Of a stretch of 64,000 nt of DNA, positions 18,945 to 26,889 are shown in pieces. Position 1 is the stretch's first letter; every line of letters begins with the position of its first letter. Source of the DNA: an uncultured Chryseobacterium sp. (GTDB lineage Bacteria; Bacteroidota; Bacteroidia; Flavobacteriales; Weeksellaceae); assembly GCA_913775525.1 (NCBI GenBank), contig CAJYLH010000036.1:186001-250000 (forward strand). Reading direction: 5' to 3'. Both the position numbers and the translations under genes were made by a program. Under the pieces are notes generated by a model. It did no database searches and had not been told where the DNA came from. It worked only from the letters and a program-made list of their open reading frames with translations.

Positions 18945-19982
18945 TTACTTAATGAATTCTGTCTTGAAAACTTCATCATAGTTGTGAACACAGTTGTTAA
19001 CGAATCCTTGTTCAGCCATCCATTTATCACTATATACTTTGGTGATATACCTTGAGCCGTGATCAGGATAGATTAATACCACAAGATCATTTTCAGCAAA
19101 CTGGTGAGATTGTGCATATTGGATCAGAGCCTGTGTAACCGCTCCCGTAGTGTATCCGCCCATAATGGCTTCTTTCAGGGCAATCTCTCTTGTTCTGTAA
19201 GCAGACATTTCATCATTTACGCGTACGAATTCATCTACTTTATCAAACAGAAGGGCAGAAGGGATCAGGTTTTTTCCCATACCTTCAATCTGGTACGGAT
19301 GAACATCTTCTTTATGGATTTCTCCGGTTTTATGATAACTTTTAAGGATAGAACCGTCAGCATCTACCCCGATGATTTTAATATCCGGATTTTTTTCCTT
19401 TAAAAATTTAGCGGATCCCGACAGGGTTCCTCCGGTGCCGGTACATGCAAAAAGATGGGTGATCTTTCCCTGGGTCTGTTCCCAGATTTCCGGACCGGTG
19501 GTCTGGTAGTGCGCATCAATATTCAGTTCATTGAAGTATTGGTTGATATAAACTGAATTCGGTGTTTCTGCGGCTATCCTTTTAGCTACTTCATAGTAGG
19601 AACGCGGATCATTAGCCGGAACATTAGCCGGGCATACATAAACGGTAGCGCCCAGGGCCTTCAGATAGGCAATCTTTTCAGGCTTGGTTTTATCGCTTAC
19701 TGCGAGGATGCATTTATATCCTTTGATGATGCATACCATGGCAAGAGAAAATCCTGTATTTCCGGAAGTGGTTTCTACAATTACAGAACCTTCTTTCAAT
19801 AAACCTTTTCTCTCGGCGTTGTCTATAATATGAAGCGCAATTCTATCTTTAGTGGAATGTCCAGGATTATATGACTCTAACTTGGCATAAACGGTTGCAG
19901 GAATATCTTTAGTAACAGTATTTAGCTTCACCATAGGAGTATTCCCTACAAGGCCAAGGATATTATCGTAAACATTGCTCAT
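18945..19982 (-). CDS. cysteine-synthase-family PLP enzyme; probable cysteate synthase (CapB-like)
   Basis: A fold-type-II PLP enzyme of the cysteine synthase / cystathionine beta-synthase family. The PLP lysine is Lys45 in NPGHSTKDR, TTSGNTGFSLA is the substrate loop, and the phosphate-binding loop is CTGTGGTLSGSAKFL. The start at 19982 (MSNVYDNILGLVGNTPM) is chosen over an ATG at 20024, because the TATTTTTG promoter element would put the transcript start downstream of 20024. Family members make cysteine, cystathionine or cysteate by beta-replacement. Its place beside an alpha-oxoamine synthase suggests it makes cysteate for sulfonolipid synthesis. An ordinary cysteine synthase remains possible. 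Confidence 0.82.
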   Translation of the reverse strand: MSNVYDNILGLVGNTPMVKLNTVTKDIPATVYAKLESYNPGHSTKDRIALHIIDNAERKGLLKEGSVIVETTSGNTGFSLAMVCIIKGYKCILAVSDKTKPEKIAYLKALGATVYVCPANVPANDPRSYYEVAKRIAAETPNSVYINQYFNELNIDAHYQTTGPEIWEQTQGKITHLFACTGTGGTLSGSAKFLKEKNPDIKIIGVDADGSILKSYHKTGEIHKEDVHPYQIEGMGKNLIPSALLFDKVDEFVRVNDEMSAYRTREIALKEAIMGGYTTGAVTQALIQYAQSHQFAENDLVVLIYPDHGSRYITKVYSDKWMAEQGFVNNCVHNYDEVFKTEFIK

Positions 19983-20013
19983 TAGTGTGTTATTTTCAAT
20001 AAAAATCTGACGG

Positions 20014-20021
20014 CAAAAATA
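20014..20021 (-). promoter_or_regulatory. -7 promoter element of the cysteine-synthase-like gene
   Basis: The minus strand reads TATTTTTG, matching TAnnTTTG. The expected transcript start is near 20009, 27 bases before the chosen ATG at 19982. Confidence 0.5.
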
Positions 20022-20202
20022 CAAAAAAATAAATAATTTCTAAACTTTTGTTTGATTTCTCAGCGTGCAGGAGATAAAATTTATTTTTACAGCTGTCATC
20101 AAAGATGAGAGTTTTCAAAAAGTGAGCCAAATTTTTAAATTTTGTTAAAAAGAATATAAAATCATATAAAAGCGTTATTTTCGCGTAATTGATATTACTA
20201 CT

Positions 20203-23200
20203 ATGAAAAACTGGACCTTTAGGCAATGGAATACCGTCTCGGGATGGATCATTTTCTGTATTGCTTTTTTCACCTATCTCTCAACCATAGAACCCAATTT
20301 CAGCTTCTGGGATTGCGGCGAGTACATCTCATCTGCCGTAAAACTGGAAGTGACGCACGCTCCCGGAGCAGCTTTATTTCAGATTGTAGGAGCCGTTGCA
20401 GCGATGTTTGCATTTGGGAATGGTGAAAATTATTCTATCGTCATCAATGCTATGTCTGCCCTGTTCAGTGGGCTTACCATCCTGTTCCTGTTCTGGACCA
20501 TTACGCATTTCCTCAGAAGGTTGCTGAATAAGGATTTTGAGGAAGTAACGAGGCATCAGGAAATATCTATTTTATTTGCAGGAGCCATTGGGGCTTTATG
20601 CTTTACCTTTTCAGATACCTTCTGGTTTTCTGCTGTGGAAGGGGAAGTATATTCTATGGCTTCCATGTTTATTGCTTTGCTGGTCTGGCTCATTACGAAA
20701 TGGGAAAACGAATATAAAGAGCCTGGAAATGAAAGATGGATCATCCTGATTTTCTTCATCCTGGGTCTCTCCGTAGGGGTACACATGATGTGTATGCTTG
20801 CGCTGCCTGCTGTATGCCTGGTGTATTACGCCAGGAATTATACATTCACGTGGAAAAACTTCATCTGGGCGAACGTTATTACCCTCGTTATCCTGGCTTT
20901 CGTATTTAAGATCATCTTCCCGCTGATCATGACCATGTTCGGGAAGCTGGAAATATTCTTTGTCAACGGACTGGGGCTGCCGTTCCATTCAGGAACCATC
21001 GCCGCGTTTGTCTTAACTGTAGTGCTTTGCTATCTGTTACTTAAGTATGCAAGGAAGATTCAGAAGAAGATCTATCAGACTGCAGCACTATCGATTGTAT
21101 TCATGCTGATCGGTTTTTCGTGCTGGATGGTTATCCCGATCCGTGCCAATGCCAATCCGCCAATGAACCTGAACGATCCGGATACGGCGATCGGTATGCT
21201 GGATTATTATAACAGGGTGCAGTACGGTGACTGGCCAACGTTTTATGGACAGAACTACACCGCTTTCCTTGATGCCAACGGAATTGAAAAGAATGAAGAC
21301 GGAAGTTTTAAAACGACCAAGACCGGGGAAATTTATGAAAAGGACGAAAAGACCGGTACGTACAGAAAGACGGGAGACCGTTTTAACTATGTTTTCAGCA
21401 AGTCACAGGTCAGCCTGATGCCGAGGATGTTCAGCGAAGACAAAGATGTGATGGCCAATTATATTTCGATGTATGGTGCCCCTGATTTTACCTTCAACTA
21501 TGACAATGAAGATGTGGCCAACAGCCCTGAAGCCAAGCAGATTTTTGAAGAGCTGAGAAAGAAATACGAGGACCGGTCAATCACCGCTTCAGATTATCTT
21601 AAGGTGAAGCCATACAACCTGATCAATGTTCAGAAGCCTTCATTTGCCCAGAATATGGATTATTTCATCAGCTTCCAGAACAGCTATTATTTCATCCGTT
21701 ATTTAATGTGGAACTTCGTAGGCCGTCAGAACGACCTTGAAGGAAATATGGAGAATACCAAAGGCAACTGGATTTCAGGGTTCTCTTTTATTGACAATGC
21801 GTTATGGGGAAATCAGGATAAGATGCCGGCAAAATTCAAGAATGAAAGTACGGTGAAATTCTTTTTCCTGCCATTGATCTTAGGACTGATCGGTTTCTTT
21901 TTCCAGTTGAATAAAGATTTCGGAAGGTTCTATGCCTTGTTGTCGCTGTTCATCCTGACCAGTGTCGCGATCGTGTTCTATACCGGTGTGAAGCCTTTTG
22001 AACCGAGAGAAAGAGATTATGCAATGGTTGGTTCCTTTTATGCCTTTGCGCTATGGATCGGACTGGGAGCGGGTGCTATTTTATGGTTCCTTCAATCTAA
22101 GGTTAAATCCAATGCGGCCAATATTGCGGCAGGCGTTGTATTGCTTGGAGTCCCTTTTATGATGGGCTTCCAGAACTATAATGTTCATGACAGAAGCAAC
22201 CGTTACACTGCATACGATTATGCCTATTCAGTACTGAAATCTTTACCGAAAGAAGACATCCTGTTTGTGTATGGAGATAATGATACCTATCCGGTTTGGG
22301 CCATTCAGGAAACGCAAAGATTCAGGGATGATGTAAAAGTGGTTAACTTCACCTTGGCATCAACACCTTGGAATATCGACCAGATCAAGAGAAAAACATA
22401 TAATGCAGAACCTATTCCGAGCCAACTGACCCATGATGATTACAGGGACGGAGTGAACGACCAGATCTACATGATGAAGAAAGAAGACTGGCAGGGACTG
22501 TTCTCTATGGCGAAAGAGCAGGGTGCAGAATCCACTTTTGCAGAATTCAGGAAATACCTGGTTCAGGATTCCATGACGCTGAAAGATGCCATGAGGTTCA
22601 TTAAATATAAATCTCCGGCTAAGGATGAGCTGCTGAAGCTGTACTTCGGAGAAGAAAAATATGAAAAATACAATATCCTGCCGGTACACAAATTCATCCT
22701 CCCGGTGAATAAGGATAATGCTGTAAGAGCAGGAATCATTAATGCTTCTGACCTTGGCAGTACCGTTAACCAGATCATGGTAACCTATAAAGCCAATACC
22801 CTTTATAAGAATAACCTGATTATGATGGACATCCTGGCGAATTTCGACTGGAAAAGGCCGATCAGCTTTTCTTCAGGAGGAATTTATGACAGCGAAAATG
22901 TGTTCTACCTGGACGAATACCTTCAGTTTGACGGATTCAGCTACCGACTGGTACCGATCCATACGCCACCGACGGCTGACGGTAATATGGGAAGGGTAGA
23001 TGCCAATTCATTATATAATGTAGTGAAAAACTTCCGATGGGGGAACTTTAAAGACCTTAATGTCCATTTCGATGAAACGGCAACATCCAATATTATCAGT
23101 TACAGAGGTTCCGCGAGCAGAGCGGCAGCTGCACTGGCAACCATGGGAGAGAAAGGGAAAGCCATCGAACTTCTTGATCTTGCTGCAAGAGAAATTCCTG

Positions 23201-23685
23201 CTGAAAAATACAATGATCCGCGTTCTTTAAGTTCTATGGTATACGGATACATCGTGGCCGGACAGGAGCAGAAAGGACTGCAACTGGCAGAAATCCTTAA
23301 GAAGGGGATTTTCAGTGAATATGATTATTATCTGAGCCTTAATAAAGCCGATCAGATTTATGTCAGGAGGCAGATGAGAGCAAAACCGATGGAGTATTCG
23401 CTTGTTGTTTCAGCAGTGACCGATGCTTATGAAAAACTCGGACAGAAAGATAAAGCCTATGCCTATCTGGTGAAATCAATTGAACCTATAGACAAGAAAT
23501 TCAATGTCTTCATCAAGGACCTCCAGCAGATGGGCAAGGAGAAAGCCATGTCGGAGTCTGAAAATGTCCAGAAGATCACGCCTTTCTACCAGTATCTGTT
23601 TGATATTATGGAGCCTTTTGATTCTACATATTCCAAAGAGAAAGAATCGCAAATTACCAACGCCATCATCAAGGCGACTCAGTAA
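20203..23685 (+). CDS. DUF2723 family membrane protein (GT-C-like), 1160 aa
   Basis: A large inner-membrane protein with about a dozen hydrophobic segments in the first 650 residues and a soluble C-terminal half. The N-terminus has FSFWDCGEYISSAVKLEVTHAPG, the acidic loop (Asp37, Glu40) that marks DUF2723 proteins and resembles the catalytic loop of GT-C glycosyltransferases. YTGVKPFEPRERDYAMVGSFYAF is another family motif. Residues about 965-1040 look like TPR helices. DUF2723 proteins are widespread in Bacteroidota and have been linked to protein glycosylation, though that is not shown here. A terminator separates it from another GT-C-like gene, so both may serve surface glycan assembly. 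Confidence 0.88.
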   Translation: MKNWTFRQWNTVSGWIIFCIAFFTYLSTIEPNFSFWDCGEYISSAVKLEVTHAPGAALFQIVGAVAAMFAFGNGENYSIVINAMSALFSGLTILFLFWTITHFLRRLLNKDFEEVTRHQEISILFAGAIGALCFTFSDTFWFSAVEGEVYSMASMFIALLVWLITKWENEYKEPGNERWIILIFFILGLSVGVHMMCMLALPAVCLVYYARNYTFTWKNFIWANVITLVILAFVFKIIFPLIMTMFGKLEIFFVNGLGLPFHSGTIAAFVLTVVLCYLLLKYARKIQKKIYQTAALSIVFMLIGFSCWMVIPIRANANPPMNLNDPDTAIGMLDYYNRVQYGDWPTFYGQNYTAFLDANGIEKNEDGSFKTTKTGEIYEKDEKTGTYRKTGDRFNYVFSKSQVSLMPRMFSEDKDVMANYISMYGAPDFTFNYDNEDVANSPEAKQIFEELRKKYEDRSITASDYLKVKPYNLINVQKPSFAQNMDYFISFQNSYYFIRYLMWNFVGRQNDLEGNMENTKGNWISGFSFIDNALWGNQDKMPAKFKNESTVKFFFLPLILGLIGFFFQLNKDFGRFYALLSLFILTSVAIVFYTGVKPFEPRERDYAMVGSFYAFALWIGLGAGAILWFLQSKVKSNAANIAAGVVLLGVPFMMGFQNYNVHDRSNRYTAYDYAYSVLKSLPKEDILFVYGDNDTYPVWAIQETQRFRDDVKVVNFTLASTPWNIDQIKRKTYNAEPIPSQLTHDDYRDGVNDQIYMMKKEDWQGLFSMAKEQGAESTFAEFRKYLVQDSMTLKDAMRFIKYKSPAKDELLKLYFGEEKYEKYNILPVHKFILPVNKDNAVRAGIINASDLGSTVNQIMVTYKANTLYKNNLIMMDILANFDWKRPISFSSGGIYDSENVFYLDEYLQFDGFSYRLVPIHTPPTADGNMGRVDANSLYNVVKNFRWGNFKDLNVHFDETATSNIISYRGSASRAAAALATMGEKGKAIELLDLAAREIPAEKYNDPRSLSSMVYGYIVAGQEQKGLQLAEILKKGIFSEYDYYLSLNKADQIYVRRQMRAKPMEYSLVVSAVTDAYEKLGQKDKAYAYLVKSIEPIDKKFNVFIKDLQQMGKEKAMSESENVQKITPFYQYLFDIMEPFDSTYSKEKESQITNAIIKATQ

Positions 23686-23692
23686 AAACTTT

Positions 23693-23719
23693 AAAACGGA
23701 ACTTCGGTTCCGTTTTTTT
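23693..23719 (+). terminator. terminator after DUF2723 gene
   Basis: A 10-bp perfect stem pairs aaaacggaac (23693-23702) with gttccgtttt (23707-23716) around a TTCG tetraloop, followed by more T. It also argues that the next gene starts at 23768 and not at upstream ATGs overlapping this hairpin. Confidence 0.92.
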
Positions 23720-23767
23720 GTTATGGGATTCAAAAATTTTAGGATTATATTTGTGCAACATAAATAC

Positions 23768-25261
23768 ATGATGACAGGAATTAACCATCCCAAACTTCCC
23801 TTTTTTGCTGTACTTTTTACAGTGCTGATAAAGCTGCTTTTTCTTCTTACCCATTACATTCAGGAAGATGCTTTTATTACCTGGAGGGTAGCCCAGAACC
23901 TGATGGATTACGGAGTAATCGGGTTTAACGGAGCTACCAAAATCTCGGCTTCCACTACCCATCTGTATGTATTTGTTTCGTATCTGTTCAATCTGATCTT
24001 CGGAAAAGAACATTTCATAGAGCCTTTGCTGATTTTTAATTCCGTCCTCTTCACAGTGGGAACCTTATTTTTGTCCCATCTCATCCTTAAGAATCCATTT
24101 CATAAAGCTTTATTTATTTTCCTGATCGGAATTTTGCCGCCGTCTATCAAGATTTCAATCCTCGGAATGGAATACGGACTGCTGTTTTTCCTGGAAATGG
24201 CCTTGCTGTATTATGGATTTCAGAAAGGTAGAAAATGGGTCCTGATTCTATTTCCGGTATTGATCATCATGACCCGTATCGATACGCTCATATTTTTAGG
24301 GGTAGTTTTCCTGGTGGATATTTTCTATTCTAAAAAGATTAGATGGAGCTATATCCTGGGAGGAGGTATCGGCTTGGCCTCTGTGATGGCTTTCAACTGG
24401 TTTTATTTCGGTGAATTTGTTAATAATACCATCATTGCCAAAAAACTGATGTACGGAAGCGATTATACATTGGCTCAGAACATCGATTATTTCCTGATGA
24501 ATTATGGGAATTTCTGGGGAATGCTGAAATTACCGGGCAATTTCAATCCTTTTACCATACTTATCCTGATCTTTGAGCTGTTGTGTTTCATCTACCTGAT
24601 CCGGCAGCCCAAAAAAAGGAACTATTTTTTGTGGATGATCTTTTTATTCGGATGGGCTAAGCAGCTGATCTTTATTTCTCAGAAAAGCCTTTTCGATTGG
24701 TACTACTGGGTGCCGCAGATCCTGCTTTTTGTTCCGGCCGTTATTTTTATCCTGGAACAGAAGACACGGAAATACCTTTGGCTCGGACTGTTTGTGTTGT
24801 TTTATATGATTCCTATGCTGGCTTTCCAGACGGTCCATTCTATCGCAACAGGTAATGGAGAATGGAATTACCGCAGGACCATCGGATTATTTCTTAACCG
24901 CTATGAAAAAGATAAGAACCAATGGATTCTGCTGGAACCTGCCGGTTATGTACCGTACTTTTCAGGCCTGAAAACCATTGATGAAGTGGGGCTGGTGGAC
25001 AAAGATGTTCAGAACGAGATCAGAAAAGACAAACAAAATTACTGGATCAATACCGTAAAGAAAAGAAAGCCCAAATACCTCCTCTCGTATGATAATCTGT
25101 TTGACCGAAAGGACGGTGCCTATTACAGAATGCATTACAGGCTTTTGAAAGAGTTCAGGGTGAAGGACCACCTGAAAAGCAGCAATCCATTGCTGGAAAA
25201 GATTTATATCCTCAAGCCTTCAGGCACAGATTATAATCTGTATGTGAAAATCAGGGATTAA
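23768..25261 (+). CDS. polytopic GT-C-like glycosyltransferase, 497 aa
   Basis: The reading frame is open far upstream, but a terminator ends at 23719. The start MMTGINHPKLPFF at 23768 gives a clean membrane protein. The first periplasmic loop carries IQEDAFITWRVAQNLMDYGVIGFNG with Glu33 and Asp34. This is the acidic motif and the 'DDAYIT.R.A.N' pattern of GT-C enzymes that use polyprenyl-phosphate sugars. About ten transmembrane segments follow, then a soluble C-terminal region of about 110 residues (EWNYRRTIGLFLNRYEKDK onward). It probably adds a sugar to a surface glycan or glycoprotein in the periplasm; donor and acceptor are unknown. Confidence 0.78.
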   Translation: MMTGINHPKLPFFAVLFTVLIKLLFLLTHYIQEDAFITWRVAQNLMDYGVIGFNGATKISASTTHLYVFVSYLFNLIFGKEHFIEPLLIFNSVLFTVGTLFLSHLILKNPFHKALFIFLIGILPPSIKISILGMEYGLLFFLEMALLYYGFQKGRKWVLILFPVLIIMTRIDTLIFLGVVFLVDIFYSKKIRWSYILGGGIGLASVMAFNWFYFGEFVNNTIIAKKLMYGSDYTLAQNIDYFLMNYGNFWGMLKLPGNFNPFTILILIFELLCFIYLIRQPKKRNYFLWMIFLFGWAKQLIFISQKSLFDWYYWVPQILLFVPAVIFILEQKTRKYLWLGLFVLFYMIPMLAFQTVHSIATGNGEWNYRRTIGLFLNRYEKDKNQWILLEPAGYVPYFSGLKTIDEVGLVDKDVQNEIRKDKQNYWINTVKKRKPKYLLSYDNLFDRKDGAYYRMHYRLLKEFRVKDHLKSSNPLLEKIYILKPSGTDYNLYVKIRD

Positions 25262-25294
25262 AACAAAGCAACCATATCATTAAAAAATAAGACC

Positions 25295-25825
25295 ATGAAA
25301 TACTGTGCATTTCTCCGCGGCGTCAATGTAAAAGGAACCAATATGAAGATGGCGGACGTTTGTAAGGCATTTGCCGGTGCCGGAATGGAAAATGTAAGCT
25401 CCGTACTGGCTTCCGGGAATATCATCTTCAGTTCGGATAAAAATGTTGACGAATTAAAGCAGGTCCTTGAAAAAGCAATGTCAGAAAAATTTTCCTACCA
25501 AGCTTTCCTATTTGTTAAATCTCAGGAAGAAACAGAGAACCTCAGGAGCGGAAATCCTTTCGGAAAAAATGATGACTTCCATGTCTATGTTTTTGTTGGT
25601 GATCAGGGAATAGAAGAAATACTGATGCAGGAATTCAACGATGCCTCCAAAGCAGAGCATGAAAAGGCTGCTATGGTCAATCATGTATTGTACTGGCAGG
25701 TTCCTAAAGGCAGTACATTAGACTCTTCTTTCGGGAAAATTTTAGGAAGGAAAAATCTTAAAGATCGGTTCACGAGCCGCAATATCAATACGTTTGAGAA
25801 AATCCTTAAAAAGATGGAACCATAG
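25295..25825 (+). CDS. DUF1697 family protein
   Basis: A 176-residue cytosolic protein with the hallmarks of DUF1697: the opening YCAFLRGVNVKGTNMKMADV, then VSSVLASGNIIFSS, and the end LGRKNLKDRFTSRNINTFEKILKKM. The fold is a two-domain ferredoxin-like structure in relatives, but no biochemical role is established. It has no partner gene: a hairpin follows, then a non-coding stretch before kdsA. Confidence 0.88.
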   Translation: MKYCAFLRGVNVKGTNMKMADVCKAFAGAGMENVSSVLASGNIIFSSDKNVDELKQVLEKAMSEKFSYQAFLFVKSQEETENLRSGNPFGKNDDFHVYVFVGDQGIEEILMQEFNDASKAEHEKAAMVNHVLYWQVPKGSTLDSSFGKILGRKNLKDRFTSRNINTFEKILKKMEP

Positions 25826-25855
25826 AACCAGGCTGCCCCTTAAGACAGCCTGGTT
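25826..25855 (+). terminator. hairpin after DUF1697 gene
   Basis: A perfect 10-bp stem pairs aaccaggctg (25826-25835) with cagcctggtt (25846-25855) directly after the stop codon. Only three T follow, so termination could be weak. Confidence 0.65.
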
Positions 25856-25871
25856 TGAAAATAGCCGGGAA

Positions 25872-25945
25872 CTAATCCTTTTGTTGTATCTGTTTAAGAC
25901 CTTCATTCATAATTCCGGGAAAATTGCTGATCTTTAGATGCTGAC
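25872..25945 (-). pseudogene. possible remnant of a coding region (C-terminal fragment)
   Basis: On the minus strand a frame ending with TAG at 25874-25872 reads HLKISNFPGIMNEGLKQIQQ and then KD. It has the composition of a real protein C-terminus but no start codon, and a stop lies about 30 codons upstream. It may be the tail of a deleted gene. The evidence is composition only, so this is tentative. Confidence 0.25.
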
Positions 25946-26035
25946 TATAAATGGGATATGATCAATCCCAGGAAATTTATTTCCTATTCTATAATTTTTC
26001 CAGTAATTTTACTGAACTTTTTAATTAGAATAAAA

Positions 26036-26845
26036 ATGATCCAGTATTTAGATAACATCCGTCACAAAGATTCCAAAAACTTTTTCCTGATTGCCGGTCC
26101 CTGTATTATAGAAGGCGAGGATATGGCATTACGGATTGCCGAAAAAGTAATTCAGATTACCGACAAGTATCAAATTCCTTACATATTCAAGGGAAGCTTT
26201 AAAAAAGCCAACCGCAGCCGTGTAGACTCTTTCACGTCAATTGGAGAAGAAAAATCACTTGAGATTCTGAAGAAAGTGGGAGAGACGTTCAATATCCCTA
26301 CAACAACCGATATTCATGAGAATGAGCATGCGGCTCTAGCAGCACAGTATGTGGATGTTTTGCAGATCCCGGCATTTCTGGTACGTCAGACAGACCTTCT
26401 TGTGGCAGCAGCCAAAACAGGAAAATGCGTCACCCTTAAGAAAGGGCAGTTCCTGTCTCCGGAATCCATGAAATTTGCCGTACAGAAGGTGACGGATTCC
26501 GATAATCATAAGGTAGCGATCATTGAACGGGGAAATTCATTCGGCTATACTGACCTGATCGTCGATTACCGAGGAATTCCTACGATGAGGGAATACGCGC
26601 CCGTGATCCTGGATGTCACCCATTCCTTACAGCAGCCTAACCAGAGCTCAGGCGTTACCGGAGGAAGGCCTGATCTCATTGAAACCGTAGCCAAAGCGGG
26701 AATTGCTGTAGGAGCAGACGGAATTTTCATTGAAACACATCCTACACCGGAAACGGCCTTATCAGACGGAGCCAATATGCTAAGGCTGGATTTATTAGAA
26801 GATTTGTTACAAAAATTGACAAGAATTAGAGAATCGATTTTGTAA
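26036..26845 (+). CDS. kdsA: 3-deoxy-8-phosphooctulonate synthase
   Basis: KdsA condenses phosphoenolpyruvate with arabinose 5-phosphate to Kdo-8-phosphate for the lipopolysaccharide inner core. Motifs include FFLIAGPCIIEG, FKGSFKKANRSRVDSF, LKKGQFLSPESMKFAV, ERGNSFGYTDLIVDYR, VILDVTHSLQQPN and FIETHPTPETALSDG. An upstream ATG at 25958 would add 26 hydrophobic residues that kdsA proteins lack, so I chose the ATG at 26036 (MIQYLDNIRHKD), giving 269 residues, the usual length. Cytosolic. Confidence 0.96.
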   Translation: MIQYLDNIRHKDSKNFFLIAGPCIIEGEDMALRIAEKVIQITDKYQIPYIFKGSFKKANRSRVDSFTSIGEEKSLEILKKVGETFNIPTTTDIHENEHAALAAQYVDVLQIPAFLVRQTDLLVAAAKTGKCVTLKKGQFLSPESMKFAVQKVTDSDNHKVAIIERGNSFGYTDLIVDYRGIPTMREYAPVILDVTHSLQQPNQSSGVTGGRPDLIETVAKAGIAVGADGIFIETHPTPETALSDGANMLRLDLLEDLLQKLTRIRESIL

Positions 26846-26889
26846 TTGTTAAAAATTACTTAATTTTAGAAATTCTTAAAACATTTCTT

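Noticed and set aside
23504..23767. Upstream extension of the GT-C-like frame into the DUF2723 gene
   Set aside because: It overlaps coding sequence in another frame and spans the terminator at 23693-23719; composition is unlike protein.
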